DNA from: Georgenia_B sunbinii
GTDB taxonomy: Bacteria > Actinomycetota > Actinomycetes > Actinomycetales > Actinomycetaceae
DNA: 64,000 bases
Strand: one strand, 5' to 3'
Assembly: GCF_036421855.1 (NCBI RefSeq)
Contig: NZ_JAZGOK010000010.1
Under the pieces are notes generated by a model. It searched no databases, had not been told where the DNA came from, and saw only the letters and a list, made by a program, of their open reading frames with translations. This document shows, one piece after another, positions 51,305 through 59,290 of this stretch (positions within the stretch are counted from its first letter, which is position 1; each line of letters opens with the position of its first letter). A program made the translations under genes and the position numbers.

Positions 51305-52510
51305 ATGGAGCCTGCTCGCAACCCCTACAGTCCCGGTTCCGGCAGACGACCGCCTGCGCTGGTCGGCCGGACCGCAGAGCTCGACGCCTTCGACACCCTT
51401 CGCGCGCGTGTCGCCAACGGTCTCGACGACCGTGGGATCGTACTGACCGGACTGCGAGGCGTCGGCAAGACAGTGCTCCTGAACGAGATGCACGCCCTCG
51501 CCGACAAGTTCGACTGGCTGTCGGTTCGCATCGAGGCCAGGCGCGACGCCGCCGGCGCGCGGGCCATCAGGCACGTTCTCGCACGCGAGCTCGTCGTGGC
51601 CGCACGCAAGCTGACTCGGCAGAGCTTCTCCGAGAAGATGCGAAGCGCGCTCGGCACGATCTCGTCTTTCAACGCCAAGATCGGCGCGACCGGCATCTCG
51701 CTGGGGGTCGACCTTTCCGACGGCAGGGCAGACTCCGGCGATGTCGAGGTCGACCTGCTCGAGCTCGTCGAGGACGTCGCGCTGGCGCTCGGCGAGAAGC
51801 GCCGGGCCTTCGCCATCTTCATCGACGAGATGCAAGATCTCGACCAGGAGACGATGGGCGCCCTGATCGCCGCCCAGCATGCCGCGAACCAGCGCGGCTG
51901 GCCCTTCTACATCCTCGCCGCGGGCCTGCCGAACCTGCCGCGTGAACTGACCGACACCCGGTCGTATGCGGAGCGCCTGTTCAACTTCCGACCCATCGGC
52001 CAGCTGTCACGCGCGCAGGCCGACCGGGCGCTGCGGGAGCCGGCCGAACGACTCGGTGTTCATTTTGCGCCGGGCGCCATCGAGGTTCTCCTCGATGCGG
52101 CCGGCGGCTATCCGTACTTCATCCAGGAGTATGGCCAAGCCGCATGGAACCTGGCACCGGAGAGCACGATCCAGATCGGCGATGCTGAGGCCGCCGTGCA
52201 GTACGGCACGGAGCAGCTCGACGCAGGCTTCTTCCGTTCCCGCTGGGAGCGAGCGACGCCGTCCGAACGGCGCATGTTGTTCGCGATGGCCGAGGACGAC
52301 GAGGGACCATCATCGACCGGCACGGTCGCTCAACGGATGGGGATGAAAATCTCCAGTCTGGGTCCGTACCGTGCCAACCTCATGACCAAGGGGCTCGTTT
52401 ACGCCCCTGAGCACGGTCAGATCGCGTTCACCGTGCCAGGCATGACCGGCTACGTGGAGCGTCACCATGAGGAAGCCGACCTTCTCACCAGCGAAGCATC
52501 GGAGGACTGA
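51305..52510 (+). CDS. AAA+ ATPase with C-terminal winged-helix-like region
   Basis: 401 aa. Walker A GLRGVGKT at 49-56 and Walker B AIFIDE at 170-175, then sensor-like LPFYILAAGLP region (here WPFYILAAGLPNLPRELTDT). The C-terminal GPSSTGTVAQRMGMKISSLGPYRANL looks like a winged helix. This is the Orc/Cdc6-like or ATPase_2 plan of stand-alone actinobacterial AAA proteins whose role is not known. It has no obvious partner gene; it lies between the 17-bp repeat and the second recombinase module. Not seen as part of a named defence system. Confidence 0.8.
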   Translation: MEPARNPYSPGSGRRPPALVGRTAELDAFDTLRARVANGLDDRGIVLTGLRGVGKTVLLNEMHALADKFDWLSVRIEARRDAAGARAIRHVLARELVVAARKLTRQSFSEKMRSALGTISSFNAKIGATGISLGVDLSDGRADSGDVEVDLLELVEDVALALGEKRRAFAIFIDEMQDLDQETMGALIAAQHAANQRGWPFYILAAGLPNLPRELTDTRSYAERLFNFRPIGQLSRAQADRALREPAERLGVHFAPGAIEVLLDAAGGYPYFIQEYGQAAWNLAPESTIQIGDAEAAVQYGTEQLDAGFFRSRWERATPSERRMLFAMAEDDEGPSSTGTVAQRMGMKISSLGPYRANLMTKGLVYAPEHGQIAFTVPGMTGYVERHHEEADLLTSEASED

Positions 52511-52586
52511 ACGCAGCGCCCTTGCCCACGCTGTGCTGGTCGTCGATGTCGACCGATTCGTTCAAGCCCTCTTGAGTCGAGCGATC

Positions 52587-52745
52587 TCATGCAATTGGTA
52601 CACGGCCACGCGAGGATGTGATCGACGGCCGCGGTGACCGCTCGAAGAACCCGACCGCGAGGAGCCGGCGCCTCTGCGCGTACCGGCGATGGTGGCGCCC
52701 GAGTTCCACGGCGGACTCGGTGCGCTCGTGCTTGTGCAGCGTCAC
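52587..52745 (-). pseudogene. truncated ParE/RelE-type toxin gene
   Basis: GTG at 52745 overlaps the antitoxin stop as GTGA, the same junction as 6520-6523. The first about 40 codons (HKHERTESAVELGRHH, then RRLLAVGFFERS) keep the spacing of E-x-x-A-x-x-E-L and G-x-G-F-F-like blocks in the intact toxin at 6206-6523, but the last 60 or so codons, including the VFPYRVLYYV strand, are gone. Confidence 0.6.
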
Positions 52746-52924
52746 TTGGCGCGCGGGGTCAGCTTCGCCCGGATCTGCGCGAAGTGCTCGCCGGCGTCGA
52801 CCTCGGCCTGGTCTACGTCGTCCACGTCGTCTAGACCGCGCAGGCCGCGCTCGATGACGGCGGCGCGGTCCTCGGGAGCGAGCGCGAGCAGCGCCCGTGC
52901 GATCTCTGAGACGTCCGGTGCCAT
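52742..52924 (-). CDS. short addiction-module antitoxin homologue
   Basis: 60 aa. DVSEIARALLALAPEDRAAV, then ERGLRGLDDVDDVDQAEVDA match the first 46 residues of the antitoxin at 6520-6777; a stretch of about 24 residues present there (AWRTELRR to LLDVDE) is absent, and the ending (EHFAQIRAKL) resembles that antitoxin's ending. Because its toxin partner is cut, it may be a relict or a solitary antitoxin able to neutralise other ParE-like toxins. Confidence 0.6.
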   Translation of the reverse strand: MAPDVSEIARALLALAPEDRAAVIERGLRGLDDVDDVDQAEVDAGEHFAQIRAKLTPRAK

Positions 52925-53189
52925 GACTCGAGCCTACGCGCGGGGGCCAGCATCGGGCAGGGTGTGTCCGCGCGTCAGCTCCATGGTGCTCGGAGCTCGC
53001 GGATCCGGGCCGGACCGGCACGGTCGGAGAGGCAACAGCACCGCACCCCGCCGGACGCATGACGCCACGGTCGGCGACCAGGGTCGCGGTTCCTCGCAGC
53101 ACGGTGACGACGGCCTCGGAACTGGCCCGAGTCACCTGCCCGCTCCCGCGGTTGCGCACGCCGGGCAGGCCGCTCCCGACATCCGGGTG

Positions 53190-54098
53190 TCACTCGACCT
53201 CGGCGATGTAGGCGGCCAGGGCGTGGGCGGTGTGACGGTCGAAGTTGCCGCGCTCCCGGTCGTAGCGCTCGGTCATCCGCGGGTCGGCGTGACGCGCGGC
53301 GGCCTGCACATCACGCAGCGGCACCCCGGCGTCCAGCGCGAGAGTGACCATGGTGTGACGGAGGACGTGGGGGTGGAGCTCCTCGCCCAGGCCGGCTCGC
53401 CGGCCCAGCGCCCTGACCCACCGATAGGCGGTGCGCCGCTCGAGCTGGCGTCCGTCCTCGCGCAGGAGCAGCGGGCCGTTGTCTCGTTCGCCGGCTGCGG
53501 CGTCGATCGCGCTGGCCACCGCGGCTGGCAGGGGCATCGTCGCCGGCTTGCCACCCTTGCCGACGAACGACACGGTGCGGTGCCCCCCGACCTGGCGCCG
53601 GGTGTTCTCCACCTGCACCGAGCGGGCCTCGCTGACCCGTAGTCCCAGCAGCCCCAGCAGCGCGACCAGCGCCCAGCGGCGGGCGTCGGTGGCGCGGGCG
53701 ACCTGCAGCAGCTTGGCCAGCTCAACTCGGGTCAGCCCCCGCAGGCGTGCCTCGTCACGGTGGGCGGTGGGGATGCGCAGGTGGTCGGCCGGGGACGTCA
53801 CCAGGTAGCCGTCGATCACCGCGAACCGGTAGGAGGTGCGGATCGTGGTCAGTCGGGTGGCCACCGTCGTGAGCCGGTTGCCCCGGTCTTCCGACAGGTA
53901 ACGCCGAAACATCTCCAGGTGGACTCGCTGGAGGCCCAGCGGGTCCAGGCCGTGCTCCTGGCACCAGTGGAACAGCACCTGGAGGTGGATGCGGTACAGC
54001 GCCAGGGTGGCGCCGTCGTAGCGTGCCAGGAAGCCGATCGCGGCCGCCTGGGCCGCGGTGGGCCGCGGTGCCGGTCGCGGCGCGACGGCGTCGGGCAT
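53190..54098 (-). CDS. tyrosine recombinase/integrase, XerC/XerD type (copy 2)
   Basis: 302 aa from ATG 54098 (GGAGGTGAGG just upstream). The catalytic residues R (LLGLRVSEAR), K (VGKGGKPA), H-x-x-R (HPHVLRHT), H (AARHADPR) and Y (MTERYDRERG) are all present. Apart from scattered substitutions it is the same protein as 7187-8113 and carries the same leader, so one copy arose by segmental duplication. Gene order antitoxin-like, then recombinase, then patB remnant is the same as at the left module. 52925-53189 between it and the antitoxin shows no gene. Confidence 0.92.
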   Translation of the reverse strand: MPDAVAPRPAPRPTAAQAAAIGFLARYDGATLALYRIHLQVLFHWCQEHGLDPLGLQRVHLEMFRRYLSEDRGNRLTTVATRLTTIRTSYRFAVIDGYLVTSPADHLRIPTAHRDEARLRGLTRVELAKLLQVARATDARRWALVALLGLLGLRVSEARSVQVENTRRQVGGHRTVSFVGKGGKPATMPLPAAVASAIDAAAGERDNGPLLLREDGRQLERRTAYRWVRALGRRAGLGEELHPHVLRHTMVTLALDAGVPLRDVQAAARHADPRMTERYDRERGNFDRHTAHALAAYIAEVE

Positions 54099-54426
54099 GA
54101 GCCTCACCTCCGCGTCGCGATTGGGCCATTCAACCCATCCCACCACCTGCCGGCTACCCGCCGGCGGGCGCGGCTGGCGAGCGGTGGACAGTGGCCGGGC
54201 TGTGGACGGTGCACGGGCGGGGCGGGTGGCAGCGCGGTACCGGATGAGGACGTGGTTCGCGTCGCGGGCAGCCGGCCCATCGGCTTGCCGGGACCCGCGC
54301 GGCACTACGAGGACTCGCAATTCCTGTGGGGGAGGCTCTGCTCGCCATCGGTGACGACTGGGGACGACGGCTTGCCGACGTCACGTTGTCGTAGACCACG
54401 ACTAGGCTCTCGACAAGGAGGGCACC

Positions 54427-54590
54427 ATGGCGGATCGGATCAAGAGGAGCACGTCGGCGGTGGCACCTACCGGGTGACCGGCGTCATGCGGCGCAGCCTC
54501 ACCACCGGTCGTTTCATTACCACAGGTCGGACTACCTCGGCAAAGAAGCCGACGAGAGCGACGAAGAAGACGAGCGCCAAGGAGCGCTGA
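54427..54590 (+). CDS. two overlapping mini-ORFs, basic small protein (GTG 54474) after a 16-codon leader
   Basis: ATG 54427 has AGGAGGG 7 bases upstream and opens a 16-codon frame ending in TGA at 54475-54477. A GTG at 54474 overlaps it (GTGA) and reads 38 codons to 54590: RRSLTTGRFITTGRT and TSAKKPTRATKKTSAKER, a Lys/Thr/Ser-rich basic peptide. Similar small R-S-x-x-T-G-R-F proteins occur in many bacteria. It could be one gene with a frameshift, or a leader-coupled small gene. The rest of 54099-54426 shows no feature I can name. Confidence 0.35.
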
Positions 54591-54628
54591 CACTGAAGCT
54601 CCGGGTGGCGATTTGCGGCGCCGCGTGG

Positions 54629-55031
54629 CGCTACCGGCGGCCTGCGTCTCGCATCTGCTTGAGGGCTTGCCGGAGGATCGGCCGGGGCATGGCGAAGATG
54701 AGCTGGCGAACCACTCGGCGGCTGCTCCGCAGGTGACGCCATCGATGAGCGCGACGCCGGCCTCGCGAGCGCCTCCAGCAGCTTCCTGAGCAGTAACCCG
54801 AACGCCTCGGCGAGCTCCCGGGCTGCAAGGTCCAGGGCCTCGCGGTCAAGCGTTCGGACGAGGTTGTCAGCGGCGGTGTCTGGTGTAACCGAAAACCGGA
54901 CCTCTCGGGGGCTTCTGGCTGTGGAGGTAGTGCGTCGATGTCGTCGAGGTTGGACGGGAACGTCTCGCCACACTTGGGGGCCGTAGATGTTCCAGCGCCT
55001 CGATGCCTCGAGCGCGGTGATGGTGTGACCA
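54629..55031 (-). pseudogene. remnant of a patB gene: C-terminal and middle segments
   Basis: 54629-54763 matches the 3' end of the intact patB gene (LIFAMPRPILRQALKQMRDA against LIFAMPQPILRRALEQMRDA), and 54937-55031 matches a middle part (about 56330-56430, GWNVPGLKCGQMI region). Between them, about 170 bases have unrelated sequence encoding LVRTLDREALDLAARELAEA on the minus strand, which may be an insert or a remnant of another gene. Frames are broken. Confidence 0.75.
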
Positions 55032-55133
55032 GCATGCGCGATGCGCAGCGTTGACAGACGAGGTTCGACGTACTTCGTGCCCGCTGACCTCTACTATGGG
55101 GACGAGAAGCGAGACCCTGCACAAGGAGCGGAA

Positions 55134-55808
55134 ATGAAGCGCGGGATTGGATCGGTGGCCTTCCTCTTGGCCATTGTCGCCTTGACTGGATGCGCAGCAG
55201 AGAGCATACCGGAGGTGACACCCGCCCCCGAGAGTGAGGCGACGACTCCGGTGGCTGCGACTGATGACACAGCGGCAGCTGACGATGTTGAGGCGGAGGC
55301 GGAGGCGGAGGCGGAGGAAACCCCTGAGCCGACTGTGGGTGACCGCGAAGCCCCGCTGGCAATCGGCGAAGCACGAAAGCTCTCTAACCAGTCTGCGTGG
55401 ACAGTTTCCCTCGAGTCTTCGAATCTCGATGCTGCAGAGGAGATCCTTGCTTCCGACGAGTGGGCGGACAGGCCGGCTGAAGGTGAGGTGTTCGTCGTCG
55501 GCACATTCACGGTGAGCGTCGACGCGGAGCCGCTCGATGCCCAGGGCATCGACCTCGCGAACGAAGGCGCGGACCCTTGGGCAAGCATCTTTGTCGAGTT
55601 CGTCGCGGCGGACGGGAGAGGATACGACGGGTCCTCGGGCACGATGTGCTACACCCAGAACATGCTCTATGAGCAGGGCACCCTGTACGAGGACGGTGCT
55701 TCCGTCACCGGGGACACCTGCATCGCTGTTCCTGACGAGCAGTTGGATGGCGGGCTGTGGCGCATCTCGAACATGGTCAACGACAACGTCTGGATCTCTG
55801 CCTCGTAG
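55134..55808 (+). CDS. secreted lipoprotein with acidic repeat linker
   Basis: 224 aa. Signal with lipobox LTGC (Cys at residue 20). Residues about 25-70 are a low-complexity acidic linker (AEAEAEAEE) from GAGGCG repeats in the DNA. The C-terminal domain of about 150 residues (WTVSLESSNLDAAEEI, EVFVVGTFTVSVDAEP, FVEFVAADGRGYDGSS) resembles the small immunoglobulin-like DUF4352-type fold of actinobacterial lipoproteins. A pair of Cys may form a disulfide (MCYTQN and DTCIAV). Function unknown. ATG 55134 has GGAG 6 bases upstream. Not part of any visible operon. Confidence 0.75.
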   Translation: MKRGIGSVAFLLAIVALTGCAAESIPEVTPAPESEATTPVAATDDTAAADDVEAEAEAEAEETPEPTVGDREAPLAIGEARKLSNQSAWTVSLESSNLDAAEEILASDEWADRPAEGEVFVVGTFTVSVDAEPLDAQGIDLANEGADPWASIFVEFVAADGRGYDGSSGTMCYTQNMLYEQGTLYEDGASVTGDTCIAVPDEQLDGGLWRISNMVNDNVWISAS

Positions 55809-55873
55809 GTCCGCAAGACTGGCGGCGTAGCCGCGCGAGCGTTGCCCCCTCGTGCTAATGGAAGGGGAGCGCA

Positions 55874-55891
55874 CTTCCCGAGGTTGGGAAG
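55874..55891. terminator. hairpin between convergent lipoprotein and patB genes
   Basis: CTTCCC-GAGGTT-GGGAAG; short stem, no clear T-run, in the 130-base gap where a bidirectional terminator is expected. Confidence 0.4.
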
Positions 55892-55939
55892 CAACTGTTC
55901 TCTGGCGATTTCACAGCTAGGCGGCGATCCGTCCTCGCG

Positions 55940-57100
55940 CTACCGGAGGAGCGCGTCGCGCATCTGCTCCAGCGCCCGTCGCAGGATCGGCTGCGGCATG
56001 GCGAAGATGAGCCGGACGAAACCCTCACCGGCCGCGCCGCAGCTCGCGCCATCAGTGAGCGCGACTCCGGCCTTGGTGCGGAAAAACGTCGCGGCGCCGC
56101 CGGGAACGTCCAGCTCGCGGCAGTCGAGCCAGGCGATGTAGGTGCCCTCGACCGGGCTGAGGGTGACTCCGGGGATCTGCTCGACCATCTCGGTGAGGAG
56201 GTCGCGGTTGCCGCGCAGGTAGGTGACGACGTCGTCGAGCCACTCCTGGCCGTGGTCGTAGGCGGCGACGGCGGCGCGGCCGCCGAGCAGGCCGACGGTG
56301 TCGCCGGCGTCGGTGGCGTACGGGGCGAAGGCGGCGACGTCGTCGGGGTTGGACAGGATCATCTGGCCGCACTTGAGGCCCGGGACGTTCCAGCCCTTGG
56401 AGGCGGCGACGGCGGTGATGGTGTGCCCGGCGGTGCGCTCGTCGAGCGACGCGTAGGGGGTGTGGGGGAGGTCGTCGAGGACGAGCGGGGCGTGGATCTC
56501 GTCGGCGAAGACCCGGCCGCCGTGGCGCTCAACCACCTCGGCCACCTCGAGCAGCTCATCACGGGACAGCACGCGACCGACCGGGTTCCACGGGTTGCAC
56601 AGCACGAGCAGCCCGGCGCCGGCGGCGAACGCGGCGTCGATGCCGGCCAGGTCGAGGTGGTAGCGGCCGTCGTCGTCCAGGAGGGAGGGGACCTCGATGA
56701 CCTTGCGGTCCATCGCCGGGGTGACGGTGAGGAAGGGCATGTAGGCCGGGGTGGGGATGATGACGGGGGAGCCCGGTGGGGTGAAGCGCTGGATCGCGAT
56801 CCGCATCGAGGACAGCACGTCCGGCAGCAGGAAGACGTGCTCCTGCGGCACCTGCCAGCCGAAGCTGCGGTCCAGCCACTGGGCGGTGGCGCGCTTGGCC
56901 TGGGTCCGGTCGGCGGCGGGGAGGTAGCCCATGGCGCCGGAGTCGGCGGCGTGCCGGACGACGTCGGCGACCTGCGGCGGGACGCCGAAGTCCATCTCGG
57001 CGATGAACGCCCCGATCGTGTCGGGGAACATCGTCCACTTGGTGCTGCCGGCCGCCCTCAGCTGCTCGATCGTGATGGCGTCGAAGTCAGTTGCTGCCAC
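55940..57100 (-). CDS. patB: MalY/PatB-family PLP C-S lyase / aminotransferase (intact copy)
   Basis: 386 aa fold-I PLP enzyme of the MalY/PatB group, which splits cystathionine or other thioethers to a thiol, pyruvate and ammonia. K235 in AASKGWNVPGLKCGQ is the PLP lysine; other blocks are GYLPAADRTQAKRATAQWLD, CNPWNPVGRVLSRDELLEV and ADEIHAPLVLDD. GTG start at 57100 with GAGGAG 8 bases upstream. Three decayed partial copies (5861-5955, 8376-8650, 54629-55031) lie on the same strand elsewhere in the window. No operon partner. Confidence 0.9.
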   Translation of the reverse strand: MAATDFDAITIEQLRAAGSTKWTMFPDTIGAFIAEMDFGVPPQVADVVRHAADSGAMGYLPAADRTQAKRATAQWLDRSFGWQVPQEHVFLLPDVLSSMRIAIQRFTPPGSPVIIPTPAYMPFLTVTPAMDRKVIEVPSLLDDDGRYHLDLAGIDAAFAAGAGLLVLCNPWNPVGRVLSRDELLEVAEVVERHGGRVFADEIHAPLVLDDLPHTPYASLDERTAGHTITAVAASKGWNVPGLKCGQMILSNPDDVAAFAPYATDAGDTVGLLGGRAAVAAYDHGQEWLDDVVTYLRGNRDLLTEMVEQIPGVTLSPVEGTYIAWLDCRELDVPGGAATFFRTKAGVALTDGASCGAAGEGFVRLIFAMPQPILRRALEQMRDALLR

Positions 57101-57204
57101 GTGCGCTGCTCCTCGGGTGCGGTGCTGCCGCCCGGGGGAGCGGCGTCGTCGGCCATGACGTTACCGAACCCCCGGAACCGCCGGGCCGCAGGTCCAGCTC
57201 ACGA

Positions 57205-57243
57205 CGTGACTATCCCGGAACCAGCTGCTCCGGGATAGTCACG
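57205..57243. repeat. perfect 15-bp inverted repeat with 9-base loop
   Basis: CGTGACTATCCCGGA (57205-57219) and its exact reverse complement (57229-57243) around a 9-base loop (the loop itself contains CAGCTG). It lies in the gap between the patB start and the 3' end of the SnoaL-like gene. Could terminate the leftward SnoaL-like transcript, or be a dispersed repeat element. Confidence 0.8.
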
Positions 57244-57317
57244 CGCGCGCACATCCCCGTTAATGCCGGTGCGCGCCCCGGGGGCTAGTGGGCCACCCCG
57301 CACGGGTGGATGCCGCA

Positions 57318-57782
57318 CTAGGACCGCGGGGCGAGCTCGACGCCGAGCTGGCGCATCCACTCGACGTTGTCGTACTGCACCCACTCTTCCGCGAGCTTTC
57401 CCTCGTCGTCGTAGCGGAACATGTTGATGAGGGTCAGCGTGATCTTCCGGCCGTGCGGCTGAACCGTGCCGTAGGGGCTGGCCTCGAACGGTGCGTCGAA
57501 GATGCCGCCCATCTCGGTGCGGCACCCCACGAGCGAGCCGGACGAGACGATCTCGTAGCGTTCGCAGTAGTAGTCGCTGAAAGCCGTGCGCATCTGGGCG
57601 AAGAACGCCTCGAGCTGCGCGAAGTCCATCTCGGCACCCGGGCCGTGGAACGAGAAGTCCTCGCTGAAGTACTCCCGCAGCGCGACAGGGTTCTCTTGCG
57701 CGATGGCGTCGCGGCCGATGTGGATGAGCGCGCGGGAGCGCTCGTCATAACGGGTGTCGGTGGGCTCGATGAACGTGGGCAT
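57318..57782 (-). CDS. SnoaL-like / nuclear transport factor 2 family protein
   Basis: 154 aa in the NTF2-like alpha+beta barrel family (polyketide cyclase, epoxide hydrolase and limonene relatives). Helix RSRALIHIGRDAIAQENPVA, FSEDFSFHGPG, TAFSDYYCERYEIV, GRKITLTLINMFRYDDEGKL and EEWVQYDNVEWMRQLGV. It is driven by the MerR-type promoter just upstream, so it is probably part of a stress or signal response. Substrate unknown. Confidence 0.8.
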   Translation of the reverse strand: MPTFIEPTDTRYDERSRALIHIGRDAIAQENPVALREYFSEDFSFHGPGAEMDFAQLEAFFAQMRTAFSDYYCERYEIVSSGSLVGCRTEMGGIFDAPFEASPYGTVQPHGRKITLTLINMFRYDDEGKLAEEWVQYDNVEWMRQLGVELAPRS

Positions 57783-57854
57783 GGTGTTCCTTACGGTTGG
57801 CGATGGACACGTGGCCTGCGGCGCCTTGTGCTGCCGTTGGGGTGTCGAATCGCC

Positions 57855-57885
57855 ACCGTAGAACCTGGAGTCGACTCCAGGTCAA
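57855..57885 (-). promoter_or_regulatory. MerR-type promoter with 19-bp spacer and perfect palindromic operator
   Basis: On the minus strand TTGACC (57880-57885), exactly 19 bases, TACGGT (57855-57860). The spacer holds ACCTGGAGTCGACTCCAGGT (57863-57882), a perfect 20-bp palindrome. This over-long spacer with a central palindrome is the hallmark of MerR-activated promoters. The -35 overlaps the stop codon of the merR gene. Target: the SnoaL-like gene. Confidence 0.8.
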
Positions 57886-58367
57886 GCGCGATCGCTAAGC
57901 GCGTTCTGAGGGTCCACGGCATCTGTCCATGCGCGCTCGGCAAAATACGCGTCGTCCATGTCCACACGGACGAAGAGGTGCGACGCGGCTCCGTCAGTCA
58001 GCGCCTGGGAGTAGGTGGCCACCTTCGCCGAGATCAGGTCGAGGGCGTCGTCCAAGACCGCCAGCTGCGACCGCACCTCCGCCTCGTGCGCCTTGAGCAG
58101 CTCAAGACGCTCAGCCTCGTTGCCAGGCCCGTCTCGCACCAACGCGGCGTACCGCGCGATCTCGGGCAACGGCATACCGGAGGCGCGCAACCGCTGACAG
58201 ATACCGATCCATCCCAGATCATCCGTCGAGAAGCCCCGTTGACCTCCCGACGTTCGCTGAGGCGGCGGGAAAAGTCCCTGGCGCTCGTAGAAGCGGAGGG
58301 TGTCGACGCTCAGTCCGGTTCGAGCACTCGCTTCCCCGATGGAGACCAGGTCGTGGTTGGCAGGCAC
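57882..58367 (-). CDS. MerR-family transcriptional regulator
   Basis: 161 aa from GTG 58367. Winged helix SIGEASARTGLSVDTLRFYERQGL and a wing near GGQRGFSTDDLGWIGICQ; then a dimerisation helix (HEAEVRSQLAVLDDALDLIS) and a short effector tail. No metal-binding cysteines, so it probably senses an organic ligand rather than a metal. The open frame goes on upstream to 58505 but the extension has no helix-turn-helix similarity. The gene ends in its own target promoter (57855-57885). Confidence 0.85.
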   Translation of the reverse strand: MPANHDLVSIGEASARTGLSVDTLRFYERQGLFPPPQRTSGGQRGFSTDDLGWIGICQRLRASGMPLPEIARYAALVRDGPGNEAERLELLKAHEAEVRSQLAVLDDALDLISAKVATYSQALTDGAASHLFVRVDMDDAYFAERAWTDAVDPQNALSDRA

Positions 58368-58512
58368 AGCGACCAGGCTACGAGGCGGTGTCAAGGCGTC
58401 GGAGCAACGCCTATCGAGGTCAGGTACGCGAGGGGCGGCGTCGTCCGTCCGGACGCTGCCGCCCCGGGAACCGCACCCCCGCGCCGCGGTAGTGACCCCC
58501 GGCACACAAAAT

Positions 58513-58555
58513 TTGACTTCCGCCCGTCGTCATCTGTTTACTGTTAACAGTAGAC
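58513..58555 (+). promoter_or_regulatory. GntR promoter/operator
   Basis: TTGACT (58513-58518) is a good -35. A near-perfect 20-bp palindrome GTttTACTGTTAACAGTAgAC-like element has a perfect TACTGTTAACAGTA core (58539-58552) and covers the likely -10. FadR/FCD-type GntR regulators bind such sites, so the regulator 20 bases downstream is probably autoregulated and controls the operon to its right. Confidence 0.6.
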
Positions 58556-58575
58556 GGACGGCGTAAGGAAGCGCG

Positions 58576-59253
58576 TTGCTCATCAAGCCCATCAAGCACA
58601 ACTCGCTCGGCACCCAGGTGGCCGACGAGCTCCGCACGTTGATTGCCACCCGACGTATCGAGGCGGGCACGACGATCGGGGAGGAGGCACTGGCCGCCCA
58701 GTTCGGGCTCAGCCGAGGCCCGGTCCGGGAGGCGATCAAGACTCTCGCGGGGGAGGGGCTGATCGAGCTCGGCGGACGCAGCGCAGTCATCCGCGGGCTG
58801 GATGCGGATGACATCGACGAGCTCTTCTCGTTGCGCCTCATCCTCGAGTCCGCGGCCGTCCGGATGGCGACCGAGCGCGACGTGGAGCAGCTCCTCGCCC
58901 AGCTCGACGCGGCGCTCGACGAGATGGAGGACGCCGTGGCCGGCGGCAGCGCGAAAGCCTTCGCCGCCGCGGACCTCCGGTTCCACTCCAGCCTCTACAG
59001 CGTCGCCGGGCACCGGCGGCTGCAGGGGATCTGGGACCTGTACCGGCCCAGCATCTCCGTGGTGCTGCTGGCCTCGAGGTCGACCTACGACGACCTCCGC
59101 CCATCGATCGACAGCCACTACAAGCTCCGCGACCTGGTCGGCAGCGGTGATCTTGATGCCGTGGTGGCCGAGCTCGAACGACACCTCGACAACGCACGCA
59201 GCCGCGTCCGCGAGTTCTACGCGGCCGGCAGCCACGACCAGACCAGCGAATAA
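58576..59253 (+). CDS. GntR/FCD-family transcriptional regulator
   Basis: 225 aa. N-terminal winged helix LGTQVADELRTLIATRRIEAG and EALAAQFGLSRGPVREAIKTLAGEGL; C-terminal FCD ligand domain with DLRFHSSLYSVAGH and HYKLRDLVGSGDLDAVVAELERHL, which holds the metal-binding Asp and His residues. TTG start at 58576 with AGGAAG upstream. First gene of a TctCBA operon, so it probably senses the imported carboxylate or a downstream intermediate. Confidence 0.9.
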   Translation: MLIKPIKHNSLGTQVADELRTLIATRRIEAGTTIGEEALAAQFGLSRGPVREAIKTLAGEGLIELGGRSAVIRGLDADDIDELFSLRLILESAAVRMATERDVEQLLAQLDAALDEMEDAVAGGSAKAFAAADLRFHSSLYSVAGHRRLQGIWDLYRPSISVVLLASRSTYDDLRPSIDSHYKLRDLVGSGDLDAVVAELERHLDNARSRVREFYAAGSHDQTSE

Positions 59254-59290
59254 CCACTTCCCCTCACGACCGCGAAGGAGCGGAAATACC

